DNA of 64,000 nt from Verrucomicrobium spinosum DSM 4136 = JCM 18804 (GTDB lineage Bacteria > Verrucomicrobiota > Verrucomicrobiia > Verrucomicrobiales > Verrucomicrobiaceae), in assembly GCF_000172155.1 (NCBI RefSeq), contig NZ_ABIZ01000001.1:2075105-2139104 (forward strand). The letters run 5' to 3'. A model generated the notes under the pieces. It worked only from the letters and a program-made list of their open reading frames with translations, ran no database searches and was not told the origin of the DNA. The stretch's first letter is position 1. Each line of letters starts with the position of its first letter. The translations under genes were made by a program, and so were the position numbers. Below are positions 51,511 through 60,885 of this stretch, in pieces.

Positions 51511-52743
51511 TCAGTTTCCCTGCAAGGAGGCAATGGGCGGAAATGGCTGGGAGAGAATACGCACTGGCGGTTCATTCAACGCTTCCAGGAACGCCTTCAA
51601 GTCCGCCAGCTCCCCGGCGTCCATTTTCAAAGGCTTCAGGAGAGGATCGGTTTTTGGGAAGAGCGGGTCGTTCTCTTGTCCGGGTTTGGGCCGGGGGCGG
51701 GGCATGCCGGCATTGTAGAGCCGCAGGACCCCGTCGAGGGACGGGAAAAGGCCGTTGTGCATCCATGGCCCGGTGCGGGCGACATTCCGGAGCGTTGGGG
51801 TCTTGAACCTCCCAACATCCTCGGGTTTGCCGGTCACCTTGTAGCGCCCCAGGTCCTCATACTTCCGGCCGTAGTAGGTGAGGCCGAGGTTGTGGAAGGT
51901 ATCGCTCTGCAGCATGGGCCCCTGGTGGCAGTTCAGGCAGCGTCCTTTGGTGCGGAAGAGATGCAGCCCCCGGACGGCGGCATCACTCAGAGACTCAGGC
52001 TTGCCCGCAATGAACTTGTCAAAAGGGGAGCGCCCCACCTTGAGGCTGCGTTGAAAGGCCGCCAACGCCTGGACCACACGCTGAAAATTGATGTTGGCAT
52101 CGCCAAAGGCCTTGGTGAAAAGCGGCGCGTAGAATCCAGCCTCCATCTGCAGGCGCGCCACGACCTCTGTGGGATCGCCGGCCATCTCATCTGGGTTGGT
52201 GATCACTTCTGTCGCCTGATCTTCCAGGGAGCTTTGACGGCCATCCCAAAAGTACGAGGCAGCGTGCCCAATCCCGAGCAGGGAAGGAGTGTGACGTTTC
52301 AGAGTGCGACGGAAATTCCCGGCAGCAAAGGAACGACCGTCAGCCCAGCCCAGCTCCGGACTATGGCAGCTGGCGCAGGAGATCTGCTGGCTGCCAGAGA
52401 GGCGAGGATCAAAAAAGAGGCTCAAGCCCAGCGTGGCTTTGGCGGGCGAGGTGGGATTGTCGGCCGGGCCTGCTGGGATCGTGGGGGTGCTGAGTTCCGC
52501 GTACATCACGCCGGGATCGATCTCCGGAGTCGGCCACTCGCTGGAGGGGTGGCTGTAGCGTTGACGTAGATCGGCAGTGAGGGCGGCGAGCAAGGCGGGA
52601 TCGCGCTCCGGTGGAACTGCGGCTTCCGCATTCTCACCCTCCTCTGTGCCAGGATCCTGCGCGTGCAGGAGCATGCTGCCACCCAGGATGGCCAGCATGC
52701 TCCAGATGAATGACAGACGGAGCGGTCTAGCGGGTCTCCACAT
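51511..52743 (-). CDS. Di-haem cytochrome c peroxidase/MauG-like protein
   Basis: 410 aa from ATG 52743 (ATG 52755 also possible), with N-terminal hydrophobic segment IWSMLAILGGSMLLHAQ. Two haem motifs: CASCH (about residue 125) and CLNCH (about 275). Other landmarks: LGLSLFFDPRLSGSQQISC, SYFWDGRQSSLEDQA, FKTPTLRNVARTGPWMHNGL, VLRLYNAGMP. This is the periplasmic BCCP/MauG family, which reduces peroxide or oxidises protein side chains; which one cannot be said. Overlaps the pseudopilin gene's stop by 17 bp, so the two are coupled in one operon with the GloVer/PEP-CTERM gene. Confidence 0.9.
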   Translation of the reverse strand: MWRPARPLRLSFIWSMLAILGGSMLLHAQDPGTEEGENAEAAVPPERDPALLAALTADLRQRYSHPSSEWPTPEIDPGVMYAELSTPTIPAGPADNPTSPAKATLGLSLFFDPRLSGSQQISCASCHSPELGWADGRSFAAGNFRRTLKRHTPSLLGIGHAASYFWDGRQSSLEDQATEVITNPDEMAGDPTEVVARLQMEAGFYAPLFTKAFGDANINFQRVVQALAAFQRSLKVGRSPFDKFIAGKPESLSDAAVRGLHLFRTKGRCLNCHQGPMLQSDTFHNLGLTYYGRKYEDLGRYKVTGKPEDVGRFKTPTLRNVARTGPWMHNGLFPSLDGVLRLYNAGMPRPRPKPGQENDPLFPKTDPLLKPLKMDAGELADLKAFLEALNEPPVRILSQPFPPIASLQGN

Positions 52744-53311
52744 GGCCGTCGGCATAGAGCCAGTTGATCGCTGTCCCGTTCTTCCACGGGTAGAAGTAAT
52801 ACTGTTTGGAAGCATTGCGAGGGCCGCCGTTGCTTGATGACTCAGCCACATTTCTCACGCTCGGGATGGTGAAGGTATGGGCGTTCCAGAGCAGGAGGAG
52901 TTTTCCGAGGTTTTTCTGCATTCCGAGAGCCTTTTGGGTGACATCCGGGGCACGGGACCAGGCGTAGGTGTTGCCATACCGGACGAGCTTGGGATTTGGG
53001 CGGGGGCTCATCCAGACTTGCTCATCCTCGAGCCAGGGGTCAATGACCTGGCAGAGGCTGAGGCGGTCTTCATAAGCGCGGAATGAGGAGTTTCCAATCT
53101 CCTCACGTGTGTAGAAGTAGCCGTTGTTCTCTGCCGCGCGCGCCATGACGCCGTTGCCGATCTTCCGCATCTGGGAGATGTCCTTGACACAGAGGGCCTT
53201 CAATTTGATGGCATTGTAGCCACTGAAGCCGATGGTTGCCAGAATCGCGAGGATCACGATGGTGACCAGCAGTTCCATCAGCGTGAATGCTTTGGGTGAT
53301 GTAGGTTTCAT
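52727..53311 (-). CDS. Type II/IV pseudopilin-like protein
   Basis: A 194-aa prepilin. N-terminal cleavage/methylation segment AFTLMELLVTIVILAILAT (Phe then Glu at +5; the Gly before cleavage is replaced by Ala). Globular region about 35-180 with CQVIDPWLEDEQVWMSP and KQYYFYPWKNGTAINWLYADG; the C-terminal ADGHVETR fits the DGHV signature of planctomycete/verrucomicrobial prepilin families. It overlaps the GloVer protein's stop as ATGA and the peroxidase start by 17 bp, so it is the middle gene of a coupled triad. Likely inserted in the inner membrane and perhaps assembled as a pseudopilus tip. Confidence 0.85.
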   Translation of the reverse strand: MKPTSPKAFTLMELLVTIVILAILATIGFSGYNAIKLKALCVKDISQMRKIGNGVMARAAENNGYFYTREEIGNSSFRAYEDRLSLCQVIDPWLEDEQVWMSPRPNPKLVRYGNTYAWSRAPDVTQKALGMQKNLGKLLLLWNAHTFTIPSVRNVAESSSNGGPRNASKQYYFYPWKNGTAINWLYADGHVETR

Positions 53312-54699
53312 GAAATAGAAAAATTGACAGAGGATGCTGGGCGACGGCGGCGCAGGAAGGCGGTGGCGAGCCCGGCCATGAGGAGAAGCGCGCGGGAGGG
53401 CTCGGGCACCAGATCCAGGCGCAGGAGCGTGCCGTGGTCATACAGACCGCCCTGTCGGGTGAGCAGGTAGAGAGCGGGAATGCCGTCCCAATCGGAAAAC
53501 GCGAAGCCGCTCTGAACGTCTCCGCCCAAGTTGTTTCCTGTATCTGAGCTGAGGTCGTAGAGGACGGTGTTGGTGGAAGTGGCCAGGTCAAACTGGTTGA
53601 TGGTGCCACCGTTATAGAGGCCGCCCTGGCGGGTGGCGTAGTAGAGAGAGCCTCCCCACTCAAAGGCCGAACCGTAGATAAAGCGGCCATCGGGGAAGGG
53701 GCCAGAGGAGGTGGGGGCTCCGGTCACTTCGTAGAGAGTGATGAGGGTGCCGGTGGCGATATCAAACTTCTGCAGGCTGCCTGGCTGGGCAGCCGTTCCC
53801 ACGGTGGTGAAGAAGAGAGCGTTCTGCGCAGCGCTGTAGAAGGGGTTGTGCGCAGGGAGTCGTGTGGAACCATCGCCCAGTGGCAGAAGAGCCAGCGTGC
53901 TGAGCGCTTCACTCCCGCTTGTCGTTACATCCAGAACGGAAAGCGTGCCGGCACCGTTTCCTGAGGCGGGGGTTTGGCCCGTGGTGGTGGCATTTCCTCC
54001 AGTGAAGGTATTGAAGTAGAGCTGGTTGCCCACCTGGGTGAAGCCCTCAAAGGGCTGGCGGCCCTGTGTCGCGCCACCTGTAAACTCGTGCACCGTGGTC
54101 GTAAGGCCGGTCGCCGTATTGTATCGCTGAATGGTGCCGAACCCGGAGCCGCTGGCACCGCCATTGCCGGTCATGAAATAGACATCCTTTCCGGCGGCCC
54201 CGCGGTCCACGATCGCCACGTTTCCAGACGGGCTGTTCGGATTCGTGGCGGGAGAGTTGGCGGGGGAGTTCCACAGAGTGGTGTTGGTACCTGTGGTGGT
54301 GTCGTACACGTTTAACGTACCCCGGTCACCGGTGCCTCCCCGGGTTGTGGTGTAGTACAGGAGGTTCCCATCCCGCGTGAAGCTGGTAGTGGGGGTGTTT
54401 CCCTGATCGTAAGGGGAATCCTCGCCGGGCACCCCTAGATCCAGTCGTTTTGTCAGGGTATTGGTCGCCAGGTTGAAGCTCGCCAAAGTTCCGAACCCCA
54501 CCTCGCCACCACCTTCGGAGGTAAACCAGAGTTCCGACCCGATCACCAACGGGGTGCTCATGGGGTTCTGAACACTCTCCCGCGTACCGGTGTTGTTGAA
54601 ATCGATGAGCTTGGTGATGGTGGCACCATGAGCTGGGACCGTCGCCAAGGTGATGGCAATGAGGGGAATAAGGCCAAGAGAGAGGGAGGGGGGCCGCAT
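53308..54699 (-). CDS. GloVer-repeat exported protein with PEP-CTERM anchor
   Basis: A 463-aa protein with signal peptide LIPLIAITLATVPAHG. The body has about seven GloVer-like repeats with the pattern GG....GTL..., e.g. GEVGFGTLASFNLAT, GGTGDRGTLNVYDTT, SGSGFGTIQRYNTATG, GLYNGGTINQFDLATS, GLYDHGTLLRLDLVP. Such repeats (TIGR03803-type) form propeller-like domains. It ends VPEPSRALLLMAGLATAFLR plus a basic tail: a PEP-CTERM sorting signal, which would anchor it via exosortase. No exosortase in the window. Its stop overlaps the pseudopilin start (ATGA). Probable surface protein. Confidence 0.87.
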   Translation of the reverse strand: MRPPSLSLGLIPLIAITLATVPAHGATITKLIDFNNTGTRESVQNPMSTPLVIGSELWFTSEGGGEVGFGTLASFNLATNTLTKRLDLGVPGEDSPYDQGNTPTTSFTRDGNLLYYTTTRGGTGDRGTLNVYDTTTGTNTTLWNSPANSPATNPNSPSGNVAIVDRGAAGKDVYFMTGNGGASGSGFGTIQRYNTATGLTTTVHEFTGGATQGRQPFEGFTQVGNQLYFNTFTGGNATTTGQTPASGNGAGTLSVLDVTTSGSEALSTLALLPLGDGSTRLPAHNPFYSAAQNALFFTTVGTAAQPGSLQKFDIATGTLITLYEVTGAPTSSGPFPDGRFIYGSAFEWGGSLYYATRQGGLYNGGTINQFDLATSTNTVLYDLSSDTGNNLGGDVQSGFAFSDWDGIPALYLLTRQGGLYDHGTLLRLDLVPEPSRALLLMAGLATAFLRRRRPASSVNFSIS

Positions 54700-54952
54700 A
54701 GGTAGCTGTCATTTATGCAAATCGGTCTCATTAGCAATGCTTGTTGCTACTAAGTCTCAATCTTGTTAAGGTAGGCTGTTGCCTGATGGAGTTTCGTGTT
54801 TTCTGTGAGGTTTTGGTCCGCAGTTGCTCTGAGCAAGATCCTCAATTGCAGGAGCAGGATAGTGCAGTGCTGCGGGCAGGTGGGGTGCAATGCTGGGGTG
54901 ACGGCTGGCGTTCTTTCCGGCATCATCGTGTCATCAACCCACCCCGACTGCC

Positions 54953-56428
54953 ATGTTCCGCATCCCCGGCCAGCTAGCCAAAGACCTGTGTGATTCCCAC
55001 CTGGGGCTGACCCGGCGCGATGTATTGCGCATCGGCGGGGCCGGTATGGTGGGCATGACGCTCAACAATATCTTCCGCGCCCAAGCTGCTGCGGCGGCCA
55101 GTGGGGCTGGCGCGGCGGGCTCACCGGGCTGGGGCAAAGCCAAGAATATGGTCATGATCTACCTCCAGGGTGGGCCGAGCCATATTGACTTGTGGGATCC
55201 GAAGCAGAACGTGCCGGACAAAGTGCGCAGCGCTTTCAACACCATCCCCACGAAGATTCCCGGGCATCACTTCACGGAGATCCTGCCCCGTCTGGCCAAG
55301 GTGAACGACAAGTTCACCATGATCAACAGCATGAGCTACACGCCAAATGGGCTCTTCAACCATACGGCGGCCATCTACCAGATCATGACGGGCTACACCA
55401 CGGACAAGGTGAGCCCCTCCGGCCAGCTCGAGCCGCCGAATGCGAAAGACTACCCAAACTTCGGCTCCAACATCATCCGCCTGCGTCCGCTGGATGAGCC
55501 GATGCTGCCGTTCGTGATGCTGCCGCGTCCGCTCCAGGAGTCCAACGTGATCGGCAAGGGCGGCACGGCCGGCTTTCTGGGCAAGAGCTATGATCCCTAT
55601 ACGCTGTATCCGGACGGCGATGACATGGACATGCTGAAGATGAGCCGCATCAAGATCGATGACCTGCAACTGCGGCCGGATCTCTTCAGCGTGCGTCTGC
55701 AGCGCCGGGCCCGCCTGCGTGAGGCGTTGAGCGACCAGATGCCGGCCATCGAGAATGCGGTGAAGGACATGAGCCTGGACGACTACTACAGCCGTGCGCT
55801 CAACCTCATTGCCAGCGGCCGGGCGCGTGATGCGTTCGCGTTGGACCGCGAACCCGAGAAGATGCGCGAGAGTTATGGGAAAAACACCTTTGGCCAGAGC
55901 CTGCTGCTGGCCCGTCGTCTCATTGAGGCTGGCACCCGCGTGGTGGAGGTGATCTGGCCCAAGGTGGCGAACTCAGACAATCACTCGTGGGACCATCATG
56001 TGGGCCTGACGAAGCGCATGAAGGACCAGAGCGGCCCGATGCTGGATGCCGGTCTGTCTGCGTTCTTTGACGACATGGACAGCCGCGGTCTGCTGGATGA
56101 AACGCTTGTGGTGGCGATTGGGGAGTTTGGCCGCAGCCCAGAGAAGGGCGTGAGCACGAGCGGCAATGGCAACAGTGCCGACGGGCGCGACCACTGGCCC
56201 TACTGCTACACCAGCATTGTGGCGGGTGCGGGCATCAAGCGCGGTTATGTGCACGGCAAGTCGGATGCCACGGCCTCTTCTCCGGCCGAGAGCCCGGTCC
56301 ACCCGGCAGAGTTGCTGGCGACCATCTACCATGCATTCGGCATCGATCCGGAGACGATTGTGTACAACCATCTGAACCAACCGCGCGAGCTGGTGAAGGC
56401 GAAGGCGGTGACGCAGTTGTTTGCGTAG
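54953..56428 (+). CDS. DUF1501 Tat-exported protein
   Basis: A 491-aa protein of the DUF1501/sulfatase-like planctomycete family. Tat-type start [16 protein letters not shown] (RR at 21-22). Core motifs: [19 protein letters not shown] (metal-site start), [22 protein letters not shown]..., [65 protein letters not shown]. The fold is alkaline-phosphatase/sulfatase-like, but no formylglycine Cys/Ser site is obvious. Normally directly downstream of a DUF1549/DUF1553 partner; here the partner (44405-49582) is 5.4 kb upstream, beyond four minus-strand genes. Confidence 0.9.
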   Translation: MFRIPGQLAKDLCDSHLGLTRRDVLRIGGAGMVGMTLNNIFRAQAAAAASGAGAAGSPGWGKAKNMVMIYLQGGPSHIDLWDPKQNVPDKVRSAFNTIPTKIPGHHFTEILPRLAKVNDKFTMINSMSYTPNGLFNHTAAIYQIMTGYTTDKVSPSGQLEPPNAKDYPNFGSNIIRLRPLDEPMLPFVMLPRPLQESNVIGKGGTAGFLGKSYDPYTLYPDGDDMDMLKMSRIKIDDLQLRPDLFSVRLQRRARLREALSDQMPAIENAVKDMSLDDYYSRALNLIASGRARDAFALDREPEKMRESYGKNTFGQSLLLARRLIEAGTRVVEVIWPKVANSDNHSWDHHVGLTKRMKDQSGPMLDAGLSAFFDDMDSRGLLDETLVVAIGEFGRSPEKGVSTSGNGNSADGRDHWPYCYTSIVAGAGIKRGYVHGKSDATASSPAESPVHPAELLATIYHAFGIDPETIVYNHLNQPRELVKAKAVTQLFA

Positions 56429-56466
56429 GAGAACAGCCCACCAAGCACCCTGTGGTTGGTGGATTT

Positions 56467-56713
56467 CGAACCCGGAGGGTTCACCATGAATAGCCACGGG
56501 TTAGGCGAGTTTAGCGAGCCATACCCGTGGAAAGTGTCAACACCGTGCTACCGCGGAGCGGTAGGCCTTGGGCGGGTAGTGTCTGCTCGGGGTGTTTGAC
56601 TGCGATGATGGCCTACCGCTCCGCGGTAGAGTTTCCGCGCCACGTTTTCCATGGGTTTCACTCGCTCCGCTCGTTGCACCACATGGCTATTCATGGTGAA
56701 CCCTCCGGGTTCG
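56467..56713. repeat. 247-bp nested palindromic element
   Basis: Outer arms are a perfect 30-bp inverted repeat (56467-56496 and 56684-56713). Inside lies a second perfect inverted repeat of 19 bp (56549-56567, taccgcggagcggtaggcc, and 56610-56628). Each inner arm itself contains the palindrome taccgc-gga-gcggta. No coding sequence is visible in 56429-56880 apart from this element and a short tail. Likely a MITE-/REP-like non-autonomous element. Confidence 0.85.
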
Positions 56714-56880
56714 ACTGAGTGGGTGGCCGAATCAGAGCGAGAATTGCGTGAGTGACAGCAAGCATTGCCTCGCTTCGGCTGCCGCATCGGGAGTCTCCTG
56801 GACCCATTTTCTGACACTGGCGCAAAAAAGCCGCGCTGCCTCAAAGTAGGCGGGCGCGGCAGATGCGATTCCTGGGAAGG

Positions 56881-57555
56881 TTATTTCACCGATTCCGCCA
56901 GGGCGGCCATGGAGGCCTTCATGTCGGGAGGTCCAAAGGAGGAGGTGCCCGCGACGAAGAGATTGGCCCCGTGCTGGCGGGCGATGGGGGCAGTGGTCAC
57001 ATAGATGCCGCCGTCCACCTGGAGATGGTATTTCAGCCCGTGAGCCTCCCGGTAGTCGCGGGCGGCGGCGAGCTTGGGCATGGTCTCTTTTTCCATGAAG
57101 GGTTGCCCGCCAAAACCAGGCACCACGGTCATGATGAGAAGGAGGTCGATCAGGTGCAGATAGGGGATGGCCGCTTCAAAAGGCGTGCTGGGATTGAGCA
57201 CGAGACCCGCGCTGAGCCCGGCGGACTTGATCCGCTGCAGGGTGGAGAGCAGGGAGGTGTCGTAGCGGGCCTCGACGTGCACGCTGATATTGCCTGCACC
57301 GGCCTTGATGAAGCGGTCCAGGAAGTGGTCGGCGCGCTGGATCATGAGATGCACGTCCAGGAACATGTCCGTGTGGCGCTTCACGGCCTCGATCATGGCG
57401 GGGCCGAAGGAGATGTTGTCCACGAAGTTTCCATCCATCACATCCAGGTGCAGCCATTGGGCACCGGCGTCCTCGGCACGTTTTACTTCCGCAGCGACGT
57501 TGGAAAAATCGGCAGCGAGCAGGGAGGGGAGGATGAGAGGCGTAAAACAGTCCAT
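56881..57555 (-). CDS. rpe: Ribulose-phosphate 3-epimerase
   Basis: 224 aa from ATG 57555, normal length for Rpe. The TIM-barrel landmarks are clear: ILPSLLAADFSNVAAEVK, LHLDVMDGNFVDNISFGP (metal His and catalytic Asp), DVHLMIQRADHF, LVLNPSTPFE, MTVVPGFGGQPFME and LQVDGGIYVTT (second catalytic Asp). It interconverts ribulose-5-P and xylulose-5-P in the pentose-phosphate pathway. Earlier in-frame starts would add about 43 Ser/Ala-rich residues not typical of the family. Divergent from tadA with a 112-bp gap. Confidence 0.95.
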   Translation of the reverse strand: MDCFTPLILPSLLAADFSNVAAEVKRAEDAGAQWLHLDVMDGNFVDNISFGPAMIEAVKRHTDMFLDVHLMIQRADHFLDRFIKAGAGNISVHVEARYDTSLLSTLQRIKSAGLSAGLVLNPSTPFEAAIPYLHLIDLLLIMTVVPGFGGQPFMEKETMPKLAAARDYREAHGLKYHLQVDGGIYVTTAPIARQHGANLFVAGTSSFGPPDMKASMAALAESVK

Positions 57556-57667
57556 TACCAGGCAGTATGCGCGGCCCTGGCGGCTTTTCAAACGGTGAGG
57601 TGCGGGCGCGAGGTCAGAACTGGTCACAACCGATTGCGCACTGGCCTGGGATTGCGCATGTTGGCCG

Positions 57668-58198
57668 GTGGATTTTGAGATCAACTTCGAAGACCCCCTG
57701 GGTGATGAGCACTATATGAGGGAGGCTCTGCGCCAGGCGCGCAAGGCTGCACGGCAGGATGAGGTGCCGATTGGGGCCGTCATTGTCCACGGCAGCCAGA
57801 TCATTGCCCGCGCGTGGAATCAGGTGGAGACGCTGAAAGACGCCACCGCCCATGCGGAGATGATCGCTCTCACCCAGGCCCAGGGGGCGCTGGGGGACTG
57901 GCGGCTCAACGAGTGTGATCTCTACGTGACCAAGGAGCCCTGCCCCATGTGCGCCGGGGCCATCATGCACTGCCGCGTCCGGCGCGTCATCTTCGGCTGT
58001 CCGGACCTCAAGGGCGGGGCGGCTGGCGGGTACTGGAACCTGCTCCAGTCACCGAACCTGAACCACCGCTCTGAGATCACCGCCGGGGTGCTGGGGGAGG
58101 AGTGCGTGGAGGTGCTGAAGAGCTTCTTCCGCGAGGCGCGTGCGAGGAAGGTCAACGGCATCAACCACAAAAAAGGCATTTCCGACGCGGGTTCCTGA
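57668..58198 (+). CDS. tadA: tRNA-specific adenosine deaminase (TadA)
   Basis: 176 aa from GTG 57668. The cytidine-deaminase fold zinc site is ATAHAEMIAL (His and catalytic Glu) and KEPCPMCAGAIMH (the two Cys ligands); REALRQARKAARQDEVPIGA and VIFGCPDLKGGAAGG also match TadA. It makes inosine at the wobble base of tRNA-Arg in the cytoplasm. C-terminal extension of about 20 residues beyond the usual end is unremarkable. The guanine-deaminase family is the main alternative and is less likely given these motifs. Confidence 0.93.
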   Translation: MDFEINFEDPLGDEHYMREALRQARKAARQDEVPIGAVIVHGSQIIARAWNQVETLKDATAHAEMIALTQAQGALGDWRLNECDLYVTKEPCPMCAGAIMHCRVRRVIFGCPDLKGGAAGGYWNLLQSPNLNHRSEITAGVLGEECVEVLKSFFREARARKVNGINHKKGISDAGS

Positions 58199-58294
58199 GC
58201 AGGTGCGTGAAGGCCGGGTGAAGATCGGGTGAAAAGGGTGTGAAGCCCCACTTAGCCGTTGCCAAAGCGGGCATGGGGTCGTTAGTTTTCTCCC

Positions 58295-59620
58295 ATGCCA
58301 ATGGAAAACTCTGCCCGCTACTGGCAATCGGCAGCCAGGCGACTGGCTCAATTTGTAAATCTGGGCTGGTGGTTGGAAAGCTGGCTCACCTGGGTGGTCT
58401 CGGCCGGGCTCGCGGGCGCGGTGGCGATTCTGCTGGTGCGGTGGATGGAGGGGGTGGAACTGCGCTGGGTGTGGGCCGCCCTGGGAGGCGTGCTCGTGAC
58501 GGGTGCCCTTGTGGCCTGGGGGACGGTGCGAAGGAAGTTTGAGTCTGAGGAGGCTTCGCGCATCCGTCTTGAGGACGCGATGGGGCTGAAGACCCGACTG
58601 ACCGCTGCGGCTCAAGGCGTGGGTCCATGGCCGGAGCCCGCCGAAAAGATCACCTGGCCGGTGCGCTGGAGGTGGCAGCCTCCCGTCATCACCGTAGGGC
58701 TGGTGGCCGCGCTGCTGGCGCTGGCGGCGTGGGTGCCCATTGAGGCCCGGGCGGCCTCAAAGAAGCGGACCATCGAAAAGCCGTCCGCGGTGAAAGACGT
58801 GGAGCAGTGGATCGAAGAGATGCGTCACAAGGACGCTGCGGAGGACGAGTCGCTCAAGGAACTGGAGAAGAAGATCGCCGAGCTCCTGGAGCGCCCTGCG
58901 GAGAACTGGTATGAGCACGGCAGTCTGGAAGCGGCTGGCAATTTGAAAGAGCAGACCTCAGAAATGCTGCGGGAACTCTCTGAGAACCTGGCCGACGCGG
59001 AGCGAGCGGCCTCTGCGTTGCGGGCCGCGGGCGATGCCTTCCCCCAAGAGGCCAAGGAGGCGATCGGTGGTGAGCTGGCCAATGCCGCCCAAGGTTTGCG
59101 TACCGGGGGCATCAAACCTGGCGAGCAACTCTTGAAACAGCTTCAACAAGCTTCCAACGGGCAGGGGCAGAATGGCATGGGCAATCTGTCCAAGGAGCAG
59201 CTAGAGCAGCTGGCCCAAATGCTACGGGACAACGCCAAGGCGCTGGCTGAGGCCCTGGCGAACTCCCCGGAACTGAAGCTGAGCCAGTGCGCTGGCGGGA
59301 ATGGCGAAGGTGAGGGGGATGGTCCAGGTAAAGGGGGGATCAAGCGCGGGCCGGGCACTGCGCCGCTCTCCTTCAAAAAGGATGAGACCAATCTGGATAC
59401 CAAGAAGCTTGAGACCCTGAACTCCCAACTCGACCTCAATCGCATCGCCCCCGGGGACGTCATGGGGGTGCAGGATGGCAAGCACGATGTGGACGAGAAC
59501 GCCTACACGGGCTCGAAGCAGGGCGGTACCATCCAGAATGCGGGTGATGGCGGCGCAGCGGTGTGGCAGAACTCCCTGCTGCCCGGTGAACGGGAGGCGC
59601 TTAAGCGTTATTTCAAATGA
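58295..59620 (+). CDS. Membrane protein with helical/coiled-coil region, MoxR cluster
   Basis: A 441-aa protein with at least two close TM helices near the N-terminus (WLTWVVSAGLAGAVAILLV; WAALGGVLVTGALVAWG) and a third (VGLVAALLALAAWVPI, about 130-147). A long helical coiled-coil stretch follows (about 165-345; DVEQWIEEMRHKDAAEDE, EQLEQLAQMLRDNAKALAEA), then a Gly-rich linker and the end LLPGEREALKRYFK. The pattern fits DUF4175-like membrane proteins adjoining MoxR ATPases in PVC bacteria. It precedes the MoxR gene by 130 bp. Role unknown; probably envelope. Confidence 0.7.
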   Translation: MPMENSARYWQSAARRLAQFVNLGWWLESWLTWVVSAGLAGAVAILLVRWMEGVELRWVWAALGGVLVTGALVAWGTVRRKFESEEASRIRLEDAMGLKTRLTAAAQGVGPWPEPAEKITWPVRWRWQPPVITVGLVAALLALAAWVPIEARAASKKRTIEKPSAVKDVEQWIEEMRHKDAAEDESLKELEKKIAELLERPAENWYEHGSLEAAGNLKEQTSEMLRELSENLADAERAASALRAAGDAFPQEAKEAIGGELANAAQGLRTGGIKPGEQLLKQLQQASNGQGQNGMGNLSKEQLEQLAQMLRDNAKALAEALANSPELKLSQCAGGNGEGEGDGPGKGGIKRGPGTAPLSFKKDETNLDTKKLETLNSQLDLNRIAPGDVMGVQDGKHDVDENAYTGSKQGGTIQNAGDGGAAVWQNSLLPGEREALKRYFK

Positions 59621-59750
59621 CTTCTGGTCCCGTCTTGGAAGGGGCTGTCGGCCGGCCCAGGTGCGAGGTCGGCCGCTTGTCACCCTCTCACTACCCACCG
59701 CTGCGGCGGTCACATCTACAGATTTTTGCACAAACTTCAGCCATCTCCTC

Positions 59751-60770
59751 ATGACCCCCATCCAGCCACTTACTGAAGAAGAAGCCGCCCAGGGTGCCGC
59801 CTCCATCAATCGCCTGCGCACTGCGCTACAGCAGGTGCTTTTTGGCCAGGAGGCCCTCATTGATCATGTGATCACCGGCCTGCTGGCGCGGGGGCACCTG
59901 TTGCTGGAAGGTCTGCCGGGCCTGGGCAAGACGGAGCTTGTAAAGGGCCTGTCCAAGGCCCTGGCGCTGGAGGCCAAGCGTGTGCAGTTCACCCCGGACC
60001 TGTTGCCGGGCGACATCACGGGCAACCCCATGCTCCAGGATACGCCGGAAGGCCGGCGCTTTGTGTTCCAGCCGGGGCCCCTTTTCGCGAACCTGGTGCT
60101 GGCGGATGAGATCAACCGCGCCTCACCTAAGACGCAGTCGGCTCTGCTGGAGGCCATGCAGGAGCGTCGTGTGACGGTGATGGGAGAATCCCACCCGCTG
60201 CCACAGCCGTTTTTTGTGCTGGCCACGCAGAACCCCATCGAGCTGGAGGGCACCTATCCTCTGCCTGAGGCGCAGCTCGACCGGTTTCTTTTCAAGCTGG
60301 ATGTGAAGAGCAACGATGCCGAAACGCTGGAGAAGATTGTGCTGCATCGCGAGATCGGCGTGGAGCCCACGGTGGAGACGGTGATGACCGCTGATTCATT
60401 GAACCATCTGCTGGACATGACCCGCCGCGTGTTCATGCCGCAGCCAGTCGCCAATTTTATTGCCCGCCTGGTCAAGGCCACGCATCCTGGCGAGCCTCAC
60501 GCTGGCGGGGTGAAGTACGGAGCGAGCCCCCGTGCTGCCCTGGCCCTGGCCGCTGCCTCCAAGGCACGGGCGTTGATGGATCAACGTCTGAATGCCAGCT
60601 ACGAAGATGTCCGTGCAGTGGCTCCGGCCGTGCTGCGTCACCGTTTGCTGCTCGACTATGGGGCCAAGCTGGAAGGGCTCACGCCGGACCTCATCGTGGC
60701 ACGTCTGCTGGAGCAGGTGCCCGCGCAGGACAAGCCGCTGCCTACCAGTCTGAAGGCTGCCAAGATCTGA
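59751..60770 (+). CDS. MoxR-family AAA+ ATPase
   Basis: 339 aa from ATG 59751; earlier in-frame starts lack MoxR-like sequence. Walker A LEGLPGLGKTELVKGL, Walker B LVLADEINRASPKTQSALLE, sensor 1 FFVLATQNPIELEGTYPLPE, and arginine finger region QLDRFLFKL. The C-terminal lid has GASPRAALALAAASKARA. MoxR proteins are AAA+ chaperones that help mature or insert partner enzymes, usually with a DUF58 (VWA-like) protein; no DUF58 gene is in the window. Same strand as the membrane protein before and the exported protein after; a probable operon. Confidence 0.92.
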   Translation: MTPIQPLTEEEAAQGAASINRLRTALQQVLFGQEALIDHVITGLLARGHLLLEGLPGLGKTELVKGLSKALALEAKRVQFTPDLLPGDITGNPMLQDTPEGRRFVFQPGPLFANLVLADEINRASPKTQSALLEAMQERRVTVMGESHPLPQPFFVLATQNPIELEGTYPLPEAQLDRFLFKLDVKSNDAETLEKIVLHREIGVEPTVETVMTADSLNHLLDMTRRVFMPQPVANFIARLVKATHPGEPHAGGVKYGASPRAALALAAASKARALMDQRLNASYEDVRAVAPAVLRHRLLLDYGAKLEGLTPDLIVARLLEQVPAQDKPLPTSLKAAKI

Positions 60771-60885
60771 CCTCGCCCGCCGCCATGCCCCGGCGGTGGG
60801 TTTGTGTGCTGTTTTTTTCATCATCGTGTTGGTCATGAGGGCGCATGATCCGCGCACTCCGTTTTACCCCGCTGCATTGTTTCCT

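Noticed and set aside
54700..54952. Strong sigma-70 promoter between the GloVer and DUF1501 genes
   Set aside because: The region is AT-richer and must hold promoters for two divergent genes, but no convincing -35/-10 pair with good spacing was found by eye.
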